In this document: piece by piece, positions 45,951 to 54,592 of the stretch
Position numbering within the stretch: position 1 is the first letter of the stretch
Layout of the letters: every line of letters starts with the position of its first letter
Program-made: the position numbers and the translations under genes
Notes under the pieces: model-generated
What the model was told of the DNA's origin: nothing
What the model saw: the letters and a program-made list of their open reading frames with translations, nothing else
Database searches by the model: none
Assembly: GCA_965227265.1 (NCBI GenBank)
Contig: OZ245738.1
Span: forward strand, 124,001-188,000
Length of the DNA: 64,000 nucleotides
Direction: 5' to 3'
Source: UBA2336 sp965227265
GTDB taxonomy: Bacteria; Bacteroidota; Bacteroidia; Cytophagales; Cyclobacteriaceae

Positions 45951-46409
45951 TTACCAATCCTTGCAGCCTTCAGTTTCTATCGAATATGCAAGCATCGCAA
46001 TTTTCCAGTCTCCTGTATTATCTTTCGCAAAGGTTAAGATGTCAATTCCGCAATGCGAAAATTTTTCATTAACCCAGAGATCGTAAGGAACCCAAGCCAT
46101 CGCAATATCATTATGCACTTCAACTTTAACACCCTTATCGCGCATCCGCTCCTTAACAGTATTTTCTTTATTATAAAATGTTTTTCCTGTTATAAATCTT
46201 GAACGAAACACGAGTGAATCTTGTCGTTTACCGACTACGAAATTATATGCTTTTGGGTGAAAATATTTTTTCCAGGTAACGGTATCATTTTTCTCAAGTG
46301 CAATAAAGACGTTTTGAATAATAGTGAGAATTTCTTTATCATCCTGTTGCGCTATACATAGCGATGAGGCTGAAACAAAGAATGTGAGGAAAAGAATTAT
46401 TCTCTTCAT
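45951..46409 (-). CDS. NTF2-like (SnoaL-type) exported protein
   Basis: A 152-residue protein with a signal peptide (about 1-20, ending CIAQQ) and an NTF2-like cone fold pattern (LTIIQNVFIALEKNDTVTWKKYFHPKA, then WVPYDLWVNEKFSHCGIDILTF and a WKI strand). The fold binds small ligands; the role is unknown. The next gene downstream on the same strand encodes the Crp/Fnr-like regulator. Confidence 0.8.
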   Translation of the reverse strand: MKRIILFLTFFVSASSLCIAQQDDKEILTIIQNVFIALEKNDTVTWKKYFHPKAYNFVVGKRQDSLVFRSRFITGKTFYNKENTVKERMRDKGVKVEVHNDIAMAWVPYDLWVNEKFSHCGIDILTFAKDNTGDWKIAMLAYSIETEGCKDW

Positions 46410-46457
46410 GTTTTATGAATTGTATTTAATAATCAAAATAATGACTTCTTATATAAG

Positions 46458-46826
46458 CTAAATCTCCTTCTTCACCACCAGCAAATAATAACCCTTATCC
46501 ATTTCCAAATAACCCTGCTCGTAGCAGTATTTGTAAAGTTTACCTTCTTTGGTCGTAAACGTACTGGTAAAGTACTTAAAATCGAACCCTTTCTCCAGCA
46601 GCTTTTCTCGACTTATGGAAACTGTTTTTGTGGTAGGGTTTAACTCCATTAAAACCCGCCTGTTTTTGCGTAGGGCATTGTTAACATTGCGTACATAATT
46701 GGTCTCATCGCTGTTCAGTTTGTTGTTATAATTGATCCTGCATTGGTCGGAACAGAATTTTTTGTCGGCCCGGCCAACAAGTTTTTCTCCGCATTCCAAA
46801 CAAACCTTTTCTGCTGTTTTTGCCAT
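46458..46826 (-). CDS. Small zinc-ribbon protein
   Basis: A 122-residue protein with an N-terminal zinc ribbon (Cys9, Cys12, Cys25, Cys29 in CLECG...FCSDQC). A basic helical middle follows (NALRKNRRVL), then a compact C-terminal part. The ribbon resembles DUF2116-type zinc ribbons. A nucleic-acid or ribosome-associated role is possible. I chose the ATG at 46826; a longer frame from 46973 crosses the palindrome and the promoter region. It diverges from ssb. Confidence 0.78.
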   Translation of the reverse strand: MAKTAEKVCLECGEKLVGRADKKFCSDQCRINYNNKLNSDETNYVRNVNNALRKNRRVLMELNPTTKTVSISREKLLEKGFDFKYFTSTFTTKEGKLYKYCYEQGYLEMDKGYYLLVVKKEI

Positions 46827-46857
46827 GATTTTGAAGGTTTTAAACGATTCCTGTAAC

Positions 46858-46879
46858 CGTCTGTAAACGTTTACAAACG
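46858..46879. promoter_or_regulatory. Palindromic operator candidate between zinc-ribbon gene and ssb
   Basis: The core TGTAAACGTTTACA is a perfect 14-bp palindrome with a central CG, and the pairing extends to 22 bp with one mismatch. It lies 32 nt before the zinc-ribbon ATG, and a degenerate copy of the left arm (CTGTAACCGT) is directly beside it. The form suits a LacI-type regulator. Confidence 0.45.
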
Positions 46880-47006
46880 AATATAATCGAAAGTAATTGA
46901 TTAACATACGACTAACGCTTTTTTCTCGGCAGACATTTGCATCGTCAATCGGGAATAACCGGTCGACATCCAAAAAAGTATGTTAAACAATTTAAATAGT
47001 ACAAGT

Positions 47007-47342
47007 ATGAAAAGTTTGAGAAACAGTGTGCAGTTGATCGGTCGCTTAGGTAAAGACCCGGAAGTGAAAACGTTTGGCGACAAAAAGAAGGCTTCCTTCT
47101 CCATCGCTACGTCTGAATCCTACAAAAACGCGAAAGGCGAAAAAGTAGAAGATACCCAATGGCACAACGTTGTGATCTGGGGTAAGCTTGCCGGTGTTGC
47201 CGAAAAGTATCTCAAGAAAGGTCAGGAGGTAGCCGTTGAGGGCAAGCTCGTACACCGCGATTTTGAAACCGACAAAGGCGAGAAACGCTACATCACGGAG
47301 ATTAACGTGAATGACCTGGTGATGCTGGGTGGGAAACAATAA
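47007..47342 (+). CDS. ssb: Single-stranded DNA-binding protein
   Basis: A 111-residue OB-fold protein (SVQLIGRLGKDPEVK, W-H-N-V-V-I-W-G, and AVEGKLVHRDFE). It is short: the acidic C-terminal tail that recruits partners in housekeeping SSB is missing, so it may be a secondary SSB. I chose the ATG at 47007 (MKSLRNS), the usual family start; a frame from 46980 adds nine residues. A terminator follows. Confidence 0.9.
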   Translation: MKSLRNSVQLIGRLGKDPEVKTFGDKKKASFSIATSESYKNAKGEKVEDTQWHNVVIWGKLAGVAEKYLKKGQEVAVEGKLVHRDFETDKGEKRYITEINVNDLVMLGGKQ

Positions 47343-47369
47343 TTCCAAACCACCAATTAACAATGTGGT

Positions 47370-47398
47370 AAGGCCATCCGATTGGGTGGCCTTTTTTG
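47370..47398 (+). terminator. Rho-independent terminator after ssb
   Basis: GGCCATCC (47372-47379) and GGGTGGCC (47384-47391) form an 8-bp stem with loop GATT and one G-U pair, flanked by AA/TT and followed by TTTTTTG. Confidence 0.92.
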
Positions 47399-47408
47399 TT
47401 TACACCTT

Positions 47409-47469
47409 CGCGGCCCTGTGCCGCGATCTCCTTGTAGTATTACAAGGGATGCCGGAACAAGTCCGGCAT
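47409..47469. repeat. Three consecutive perfect hairpins (REP-like block)
   Basis: Hairpin 1 is CGCGGC (47409-47414) with GCCGCG (47420-47425). Hairpin 2 is CCTTGTA (47430-47436) with TACAAGG (47441-47447). Hairpin 3 is ATGCCGGA (47449-47456) with TCCGGCAT (47462-47469). All stems are perfect. There is no T tail, and the block follows an independent terminator, so it is not simple termination. It resembles dispersed palindromic elements; no other copy was found in this window. Confidence 0.72.
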
Positions 47470-47549
47470 TAGTATTTATACACTACCTCCCATCAAAAAC
47501 CGTTAACCACCAATTACAGGTTACCGTTTTAACCCTTAACTTCGCCACA

Positions 47550-49553
47550 ATGAGTTTTTTATATCCTGCGTTTTTGTGGGCTTTGACCGCCCTTTCGATT
47601 CCGGTCATTATTCACCTTTTCAATTTCCGAAAGACTAAACGCGTTTATTTTTCAACCACCCGCTTTTTGCGCAACGTGCAGGAAGCCACTACGTCTAAAC
47701 GCAAGCTCAAGCATTACCTCATCTTGGCTTCGCGAATTTTGTTTTTGCTCTTTCTTGTATTTGCCTTCGCACAACCAATCATTCCGGCTAGCGAACAGTT
47801 CTCAACAAATCGCAATATTTCAATCTACTTAGATAACTCATTAAGCATGTCAGTGCCAGTAGGTGAGAAGACAAGTGCGTTGGATGCGGGTATCGGCTAC
47901 GTGAAAAGAATTGTTGAAGTATTTCCGCCCGATACACGATATCGATTGCTCACAAATGATTTTGCTCCATTCTCAAATTCATATAAAACAAAAACAGAAG
48001 TTATCGATCTGCTTACGCAAGTTCGATTATCACCGGTAAGCCGGAGTTTGAATGAAGTTAAAGAGCGGATTCAAAATCTTTCACGCGTGCAAGCATCAGG
48101 TGAAGTTTTCTGGATCTCGGATTTTCAACAATCTACGGTCGGATCATTAAACCCTTTGGTGTACGATACAACTCAACGTTGGCACCTGGTTCCGTTAACA
48201 TATCAGAACAACACAAACATTTTTATTGATACAGCTTATCTCGAAAATCCGTTTGTGGTTGGCGGTGAAAAGAACACGCTACACATCCGCATGCGCAACG
48301 ATGGTGAAAAATCCGTTGAACAATTATTGGTGAAGCTTTCGGTAAACGGAATTCAAACCGGAACAGCATCGGTTAACATTGCTGCAAAAGGTGTTGTTGA
48401 AAGTTCATTCGATTTGACAACCGGATTAAATGGTGTGAGTCGTGCAACGGTAAGCTTTAATGATTACCCGGTAAGCTTTGATAATGAGTTCTATCTCGCG
48501 CTTAATTTTTCTGAAAAGATCCGCGTACTGGAAATTAAAGATCAAAATCTCATCACACCGATAGAAAGAGTGTTTGGAAATAAACAGGTGTTCGCATTCC
48601 GCTCATTCACCGTAAGCAATTTCAATTATAGTTTATTGGATGAAGCTGACCTGGTAGTTGTAAACGGCATTGATCGTTTTGATGCTTCGTTGTCTGCGTC
48701 ATTAAGAACATACGTGGATGGAGGCGGAGCATTATTCGTAATCCCCGGCACAGCGCCTGATGTGTCATCGTATAAGAGTTTACTTCGTATCGCAACCTTG
48801 AATCCGGTAAAAGCAACTCCTTTAGCTGAGCTTGATTATCCAGATTTCAAAAATCCGTTCTTTGAAAATGTTTTTGAAGAACGTTCTGCTAGGTTGGCTA
48901 TGCCACAGGCAACGAAACTTATTGATTGGGGTGCGGATCGGTCAGCGATTCTGAAATTTAAGAATGAGCAACCGTATTTATCGATCCTCAATCAGCAAGG
49001 AAGGATTTACGTCTTAGCCGCTCCGCTGGAAAATGAGTTTACTTCACTTCATAACTCAGCCTTGTTCGTACCGATTATGTACCGCATGGCAGCCTCTGGT
49101 AAAAAGAGTGAGGTGCGACCCTACTATTCTCTAAATGAATCGTTCATAACCCTGCGGCTCGATAGCATTGAAGGCGAACAACCGATGAAACTCGTGGGCG
49201 AACAGGAGATTGTTCCTGCACAACGCAAACTCGCAGATCAGGTAATCATGGACTTGCCGCGTTTCAGCATGAATGCCGGGTTTTACAAAGTGACTCACGA
49301 ACGCGATACGGTCGGATTACTGGCTTTTAACCTCAATAAATATGAATCGTTACTCGGTCAGTATTCCGGTGAGGCGGTAAAACAGCAGCTTGGCAACCCG
49401 CAAAGCATCAGTATTTTTGAAGCAAATTCAGAAGAGGCTTTCAGCAACGAAATAAAAGCGAGATATTTGGGGAAACCATTATGGAAATACGCGCTGATTC
49501 TCGCGCTTTGCTTCCTTTTGGCTGAGATTCTCCTGATCCGATTCTTAAAATGA
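47550..49553 (+). CDS. BatA/VWA-domain membrane protein
   Basis: A 667-residue protein. The N-terminal BatA motif is present (FLYPAFLWALTALSIPVIIHLFNFRKTKRVYFST), with membrane segments at about 5-25 and 57-76. A VWA-like domain (about 88-260) has a degenerate MIDAS start (DNSLSMSV), then a long periplasmic region, and a C-terminal membrane helix (about 645-664). Bat-type proteins are linked to aerotolerance and moxR operons in Bacteroidota, but no moxR is here. I chose the ATG at 47550; an open frame from 47382 runs through the hairpin block. It overlaps the next gene by 4 nt. Confidence 0.88.
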   Translation: MSFLYPAFLWALTALSIPVIIHLFNFRKTKRVYFSTTRFLRNVQEATTSKRKLKHYLILASRILFLLFLVFAFAQPIIPASEQFSTNRNISIYLDNSLSMSVPVGEKTSALDAGIGYVKRIVEVFPPDTRYRLLTNDFAPFSNSYKTKTEVIDLLTQVRLSPVSRSLNEVKERIQNLSRVQASGEVFWISDFQQSTVGSLNPLVYDTTQRWHLVPLTYQNNTNIFIDTAYLENPFVVGGEKNTLHIRMRNDGEKSVEQLLVKLSVNGIQTGTASVNIAAKGVVESSFDLTTGLNGVSRATVSFNDYPVSFDNEFYLALNFSEKIRVLEIKDQNLITPIERVFGNKQVFAFRSFTVSNFNYSLLDEADLVVVNGIDRFDASLSASLRTYVDGGGALFVIPGTAPDVSSYKSLLRIATLNPVKATPLAELDYPDFKNPFFENVFEERSARLAMPQATKLIDWGADRSAILKFKNEQPYLSILNQQGRIYVLAAPLENEFTSLHNSALFVPIMYRMAASGKKSEVRPYYSLNESFITLRLDSIEGEQPMKLVGEQEIVPAQRKLADQVIMDLPRFSMNAGFYKVTHERDTVGLLAFNLNKYESLLGQYSGEAVKQQLGNPQSISIFEANSEEAFSNEIKARYLGKPLWKYALILALCFLLAEILLIRFLK

Positions 49554-50809
49554 AGATACTTATCCAGGCCGCCAAAATCCTCGACAGTAACTCTCCATTC
49601 CATAAAAAAGAAAAAAACGTCCTCCTTCAGAACGGACGGATAACCGAAATCGGTGATAAAAACTTCCAGGCTGATAAGATTATAAAGGCAGAAGGCATGA
49701 TCCTTTCTACCGGCTGGTTTGACTTGGGCACCCATGTCGGTGATCCCGGACTTGAACATAAAGAAGATATTGAGTCGGTAAGCAAAGCTGCAGCCGCGGG
49801 AGGCTTTACCGAGATTGCCACGCTGCCGAATACATCGCCCAGCATTCAAACCAAGAACGATGTCAGCTATCTCAAAAAGAATAACTACAATCGACTTGTA
49901 CAGATTCATCCGCTTGCTTCGGTAACAAAAAATAATAAAGGCGAAGAGCTCACCGAAATGATCGACCTGCACGAAGCGGGCGCGGTTGGATTTACGGATG
50001 GACTCAAGCCGATCTGGCACACGGATATTTTCCTGAAGTCGCTTCAATACTTACAGAAGTTTAACGGAGTATTGATCGATCACCCGGAAGACATCTGGCT
50101 GAATATGTTCGGTCAAATGCATGAAGGTTTGAACAGCGCTTTACTCGGATTGAAAGGAATGCCGAGCATAGCTGAAGAGATTGCGATCAGTCGAAACATA
50201 AAACTATTAACCTACGCAGGCGGAAGACTTCACCTTTCACGACTGTCAACTTCCAAATCGATCGGATTGGTTCGTGCAGCGAAAAAGAAAATGAATGTGA
50301 GTTGTGATATTGCAGCTTACCAGGCGTTGCTGGATGACAGCATGCTTTCAACCTTCGATACAAATTATAAAACAAATCCACCGTTGCGTGAGAAGAGTGA
50401 TAACGATTCACTCATTAAAGGCTTGCAAGACGGAACCATTGATGTGATCTGCTCAGGTCACACGCCACAGGATGACGAAAGCAAAAGCATCGAGTTCGAT
50501 CATGCCGATGCCGGGATTATTAATCTGCAAACATTCGCAGCAAACCTTGTAGCACTTTCAGAAGAAGTGAAGTGGGATCAGCTCATTGAAAAAGTTACCA
50601 ATGGTCCACGTGCTGTGTTGGGACTGGAACAACCCGTTATAGATGTTGAGGCAAAAGCAAATCTAACATTGCTCGATCCAAACCGTAGGTGGACACTTGA
50701 CGAAAAAACCAATTTTTCAAAATCAAAAAACTCACCTTGGTTTAAGCAATCGCTCACCGGTAAAACGGTAGCGGTGTTTAATAATGATAAGCAGTGGCTT
50801 GATCTGTAA
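49550..50809 (+). CDS. Dihydroorotase homologue, probably catalytically inactive
   Basis: A 419-residue amidohydrolase with clear overall similarity to type I dihydroorotase (GFTEIATLPNTSPSI, NPPLREK, LIKGLQDGTIDVI, GLQTF). From memory of the Aquifex enzyme, key sites have changed. HxH-x-R reads GTH-V-G (first His and substrate Arg lost), the D-D-G bridging segment reads D-G-L, the HVST histidine reads Arg (RLST), and the catalytic Asp of TDHAP reads Gly (SGHTP). DHCED keeps His. It is probably a pseudoenzyme, like PyrC' partners of aspartate transcarbamoylase. ATGA overlap with the BatA-like gene. Confidence 0.85.
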   Translation: MKILIQAAKILDSNSPFHKKEKNVLLQNGRITEIGDKNFQADKIIKAEGMILSTGWFDLGTHVGDPGLEHKEDIESVSKAAAAGGFTEIATLPNTSPSIQTKNDVSYLKKNNYNRLVQIHPLASVTKNNKGEELTEMIDLHEAGAVGFTDGLKPIWHTDIFLKSLQYLQKFNGVLIDHPEDIWLNMFGQMHEGLNSALLGLKGMPSIAEEIAISRNIKLLTYAGGRLHLSRLSTSKSIGLVRAAKKKMNVSCDIAAYQALLDDSMLSTFDTNYKTNPPLREKSDNDSLIKGLQDGTIDVICSGHTPQDDESKSIEFDHADAGIINLQTFAANLVALSEEVKWDQLIEKVTNGPRAVLGLEQPVIDVEAKANLTLLDPNRRWTLDEKTNFSKSKNSPWFKQSLTGKTVAVFNNDKQWLDL

Positions 50810-51336
50810 TGAAAAAATCTCCTTTAATAAGCATTGCAATTCGAAATGGTGCGCTAACCGGAGTGTTAGCGATTGTGCTATTAGCGGTGATGTACTATCT
50901 AGGTCGTCACCCGTTAATGATTGCACCTTTTCTGGATTTCCGGATTCTACTGCTCGGGGTTTTTGTTTTTTTTACGCTTAAAGAATTTCGCGACAGTTAT
51001 CAGAATGGTGAATTGCATTTCTGGCAGGGAATGGCAGGCGGATTTATTATGGTGATGGTTGCTGCAACACTTGCGTCCACGCTGCTTTGGATTTTTACGC
51101 TCATCGAATCAGATTTTATTCCGGAGTACGTAAAGAGCATGACAGAATACTTGAAAACATTCCCAAAAGAGGACATTGAGCGTATCGGAAAAGATGCATA
51201 TGAGCGTAATTTAGAAACCCTTCCTTCGACTAATGGAAAACAAATAGCCGCCTCATACTTTATACAGAGCATGGTTATCGGCTTTTTTGTGACGATTATT
51301 TTATCGGTAACTTTAAGAAAGCAACCTAAAGCTTAA
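50809..51336 (+). CDS. DUF4199 membrane protein (first of three)
   Basis: A 175-residue protein with four hydrophobic segments (about 12-30, 38-55, 72-95 and 150-168) and a charged helical stretch between the third and fourth. DUF4199 is a Bacteroidota family without known function. Its ATG overlaps the stop of the dihydroorotase homologue. Two paralogues follow directly. Confidence 0.8.
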   Translation: MKKSPLISIAIRNGALTGVLAIVLLAVMYYLGRHPLMIAPFLDFRILLLGVFVFFTLKEFRDSYQNGELHFWQGMAGGFIMVMVAATLASTLLWIFTLIESDFIPEYVKSMTEYLKTFPKEDIERIGKDAYERNLETLPSTNGKQIAASYFIQSMVIGFFVTIILSVTLRKQPKA

Positions 51337-51342
51337 ATCATT

Positions 51343-51897
51343 ATGGAAACCAGCGATTCCAATCAACCCACGCTAATCAGTCATGGCATCAAGTTTGGCG
51401 CAATCCTCTCGGCCCTCAGCACCATTATCGTTCTAGGTTTGTATGCTGTCGATTACACCATTATGGCCACACTAGGATTCGTTCTTATTGTAATCGCAAT
51501 AGGAATCGGCTTCGTTATTTATGCGGGAATCAATTATAGAAAATCTATTGGCGGATATATTCCTTACGGACAGGCGTTTTTGCATTGCCTGATTGTATTG
51601 GGTGTTTCAGGATTGATATCGATGGCATTTAATTTTATACTCTATAACGTTATTGATCCTGAGCTTCCGCAAAGGCTCAGTGAAATCATTATTGCAAATC
51701 AGGAAGATTTGTTGACGAACTTTAATACTCCGCAACGCGATATCGATATTAAGATCGCTGAAATGAAAGAAGATGTGCCAAACAATTTTACTACAGTTGG
51801 TCTTATTCTTGGATATTTTAAAGCCTATATTGGCTACATAATCATTGCTTTGATCGCAGGCTTGATCGTTCGTAAGAACAAGCCTGTAACTATTTAA
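51343..51897 (+). CDS. DUF4199 membrane protein (second of three)
   Basis: A 184-residue DUF4199 protein with four membrane segments and the conserved YAGINYRKSIGGYIPYGQAFLH loop near 65-86. It is closer to the third paralogue than to the first. Six nucleotides separate it from the previous gene. Confidence 0.87.
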   Translation: METSDSNQPTLISHGIKFGAILSALSTIIVLGLYAVDYTIMATLGFVLIVIAIGIGFVIYAGINYRKSIGGYIPYGQAFLHCLIVLGVSGLISMAFNFILYNVIDPELPQRLSEIIIANQEDLLTNFNTPQRDIDIKIAEMKEDVPNNFTTVGLILGYFKAYIGYIIIALIAGLIVRKNKPVTI

Positions 51898-51926
51898 ATT
51901 AAACGCTTAACCCAAACCTTACAATT

Positions 51927-52517
51927 ATGGAAGAAAATAAACTCAACACCCCGTTGGATTCTACGAGTCCACAAAATCAGGCAACACCTGGTTTAATGAA
52001 CAATGCTGTTAAAAATGGCCTTATCCTTGGCGGTATCAGTATCGCAATGGTGCTCGTGATTTATGCCATTGACTATACCGTGCTGGTGCAAATGAAAATG
52101 ATATTATTTTCATTGATAATTTCTGTTGGATATGCAGTGTACGCTGGTATTGCATATAGAAAAGAAATTGGTGGGTATATCTCCTTTGGGAAAGCTTACC
52201 AACACGGATTCATAATGTTTGTTGTGTCAAGCATTTTATATACATTATTTACTTTCCTTTTGTATTATGTTATTGATCCTGAACTCCCGGCTAAATTGAC
52301 CGAAGCGTCACTTGCTAACACCGAAGAGATGATGCGTGGCTTTGGCATGCAAGAAGATCAGCTTGATGAAGCAATGGAAAAAGCCAGAGAAAGTACGGCT
52401 AATCAATTCTCTCCTGGTAAAATGGCATTGGGACTTGTTTTTGGTGCGATCGCAGGCGCTATATTTGCGCTTATAAGCGGGGCTATTGTAAAGAAAAACC
52501 GACCTGTATCGTTCTAA
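51927..52517 (+). CDS. DUF4199 membrane protein (third of three)
   Basis: A 196-residue DUF4199 protein with the same topology and the matching loop YAGIAYRKEIGGYISFGKAYQH near 72-93. Both this and the second paralogue share YYVIDPELP or YNVIDPELP after the third helix. Its stop is directly adjacent to the ATG of the glycosyltransferase. Confidence 0.88.
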   Translation: MEENKLNTPLDSTSPQNQATPGLMNNAVKNGLILGGISIAMVLVIYAIDYTVLVQMKMILFSLIISVGYAVYAGIAYRKEIGGYISFGKAYQHGFIMFVVSSILYTLFTFLLYYVIDPELPAKLTEASLANTEEMMRGFGMQEDQLDEAMEKARESTANQFSPGKMALGLVFGAIAGAIFALISGAIVKKNRPVSF

Positions 52518-53516
52518 ATGCCAAAAAGTAAATACGACATCTCAATCGTTATACCGGCAAAAGATGAGGAGGAATCTCTTCCAGAGCTTTGCCAATGGAT
52601 AAGCCGTGCGTTAACTCCGCACGGCTTTTCATATGAAGTAATTTTCATTGACGATGGCAGCACGGACAGCACGTGGGATGTCATCGAAAAAATCTCCAAA
52701 GAAGATTCACACATTAAAGGCATCCGGTTTAACCGGAATTACGGCAAATCTGCTGCATTACAGACTGGCTTTCGGGCTACTCAGGGCGATGTGGTCATTA
52801 CCATGGATGCAGATTTACAGGATAGTCCGGATGAAGTGCCTGATCTTTATAAAATGATCAAGCAGGATGGCTATCATCTTGTATCGGGCTGGAAAAAGAA
52901 ACGTAACGATCCGCTTTCTAAGACCATTCCATCAAAATTTTTTAATAAAGTTACGAGCATCATCTCGGGCATTAAGCTGCATGATTTCAATTGCGGACTT
53001 AAAGCTTACGATAAGAAAGTTATAAAGAACATCTCTGTGTACGGAGAAATGCACCGTTACATTCCAGTGATTGCTAAGTGGGCAGGTTTTAAAAAGATCG
53101 GAGAAAAAGTAGTTGAACACCGCGCGCGTAAATACGGCTACACCAAATTTGGCTGGGAGCGTTTTATGAATGGCTTCCTGGATTTGATATCGATAACCTT
53201 TGTAAGTAAGTTCCGTCAAAAGCCGATGCACTTTTTTGGCTTGCTAGGAACAATCTCTTTTTTGATAGGCTTTATTTTTACCGTGAAGATTTTCTGGGAT
53301 AAGTTCGATTCCTATTACATCTCTAAGATTCCATTGAAGCGAACCATCACCGAACAACCACTGTTTTTCCTGGCATTGGTAGCGATCGTTATTGGAGTTC
53401 AGCTTTTTGTTACGGGCTTTCTCGCGGAAATGATCGCGATGCAGTCACTCTCCAAACGTGATTATCTGGTGATCAGCAAAGTTGGATTGGAAGAACACGA
53501 AGAAGTTAAGGCTTAG
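52518..53516 (+). CDS. GT2 glycosyltransferase, GtrB/DPM1-like
   Basis: A 332-residue inverting glycosyltransferase. The GT-A domain has SIVIPAKDEEESL, IDDGSTD and the DAD motif in MDADLQDSP near 95-103. Two C-terminal membrane helices (about 238-258 and 278-302) identify it as the polyprenyl-phosphate glycosyltransferase type (GtrB, ArnC, DPM1). It should transfer a sugar from UDP or GDP to undecaprenyl phosphate at the inner membrane. The three DUF4199 proteins upstream are the probable co-transcribed partners. Confidence 0.9.
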   Translation: MPKSKYDISIVIPAKDEEESLPELCQWISRALTPHGFSYEVIFIDDGSTDSTWDVIEKISKEDSHIKGIRFNRNYGKSAALQTGFRATQGDVVITMDADLQDSPDEVPDLYKMIKQDGYHLVSGWKKKRNDPLSKTIPSKFFNKVTSIISGIKLHDFNCGLKAYDKKVIKNISVYGEMHRYIPVIAKWAGFKKIGEKVVEHRARKYGYTKFGWERFMNGFLDLISITFVSKFRQKPMHFFGLLGTISFLIGFIFTVKIFWDKFDSYYISKIPLKRTITEQPLFFLALVAIVIGVQLFVTGFLAEMIAMQSLSKRDYLVISKVGLEEHEEVKA

Positions 53517-53558
53517 TTAACCGGCCGTAAATACCAATCTTTCAGTACTTTTACGGTA

Positions 53559-54524
53559 ATGCAGCATCCGAAATATTCTGTTATTGTTCCGGTTTATAAT
53601 CGTCCAGACGAAATAAACGAGTTGCTGCAAAGCCTCACACTTCAACAATACCGAAATTTTGAAGTAATCATCATTGAAGATGGCTCAACAAATCCATGCC
53701 GTGACGTTGTTGACACCTTTCGCGATAAGCTTCAGCTTGAATATGTTGTTAAGCAAAACTCCGGCCCAGGCCCAAGTCGGAACGTTGGTTATGCGATGGC
53801 AAAAGGTGATTACCTGGTTGTGTTTGATTCAGATTGTATAATTCCCCCCGAATATTTCAACGTTGTTGAAGAAGCATTGACTAAAGATTCTTTTGATGCC
53901 TGGGGTGGTCCTGACCGGGCGCATGAAAATTTCACGTTACTGCAACGCGCAATGGCCTACAGTATGTCTTCAGTTTTAACAACTGGCGGAATCCGTGGTA
54001 ATAAGAAAAGCGTAGGCTCCTTTCAGCCCCGAAGCTTTAACATGGGCATCTCCCGAAAAGTGTTTGAAAAGACAAACGGTTTTAAGTTTAATCGCTTGGC
54101 GGAGGATATTGAGCTCAGCATCCGCATGCGAAAGCTGGGGTTTAATGTTGTGCTGTTAGCGGACGCATTTGTGTATCATAAGAGAAGAACCAGCCTGAAA
54201 CAGTTTTACCACCAGGTTTCATCTTTTGGAAAGGGGAGAGTTCAGGTCGGACGTGAACATGCTGGCGAGGTAAAACTTACGCATTGGTTTCCGGCAGTTT
54301 TCCTGATTGGATTATTTTCACCATTGTTGTTATGGATGATCAGTGGGAAACTGGCTATGATGGTGGTGATCCTCTACATCATTTACTTTGCAGGGGTCTT
54401 CATAGATTCGTGGCGCGTCAATAAGAGCTTGTCTGTTGCTTTCCTGAGCATTCCTTCCGCATTCGTGCAACTTACGGGGTATGGGTCAGGCTTCCTAAAG
54501 CAGATTTTTGGACTGAGTAAATAA
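53559..54524 (+). CDS. GT2 glycosyltransferase with C-terminal membrane segments
   Basis: A 321-residue GT2 enzyme with SVIVPVYNRPDEI, IEDGSTNP and FDSDCIIP near 90-97, plus a conserved EDIELSIRMRKLG acceptor loop near 185-197. Two to three hydrophobic segments end the protein (about 240-300). It is likely a membrane-associated enzyme of polysaccharide or glycolipid synthesis. It starts 42 nt after the other GT2, so co-transcription is likely. Confidence 0.88.
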   Translation: MQHPKYSVIVPVYNRPDEINELLQSLTLQQYRNFEVIIIEDGSTNPCRDVVDTFRDKLQLEYVVKQNSGPGPSRNVGYAMAKGDYLVVFDSDCIIPPEYFNVVEEALTKDSFDAWGGPDRAHENFTLLQRAMAYSMSSVLTTGGIRGNKKSVGSFQPRSFNMGISRKVFEKTNGFKFNRLAEDIELSIRMRKLGFNVVLLADAFVYHKRRTSLKQFYHQVSSFGKGRVQVGREHAGEVKLTHWFPAVFLIGLFSPLLLWMISGKLAMMVVILYIIYFAGVFIDSWRVNKSLSVAFLSIPSAFVQLTGYGSGFLKQIFGLSK

Positions 54525-54592
54525 CCGCTCTGGTAACAAAACTTTCAAATCTTGCGGATTTAGTCGATATTTCTAATCAATCTGATTAAAAT

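Noticed and set aside
46827..46973. N-terminal extension of the zinc-ribbon gene
   Set aside because: It covers the palindrome and the shared promoter gap with ssb and adds no recognisable domain.
47409..47469. CRISPR-like array
   Set aside because: The three hairpins are different from each other and are not spaced direct repeats.
47382..47549. N-terminal extension of the BatA-like reading frame
   Set aside because: It runs through the ssb terminator and the three-hairpin block and has no signal or domain; the ATG at 47550 gives the standard BatA N-terminus.
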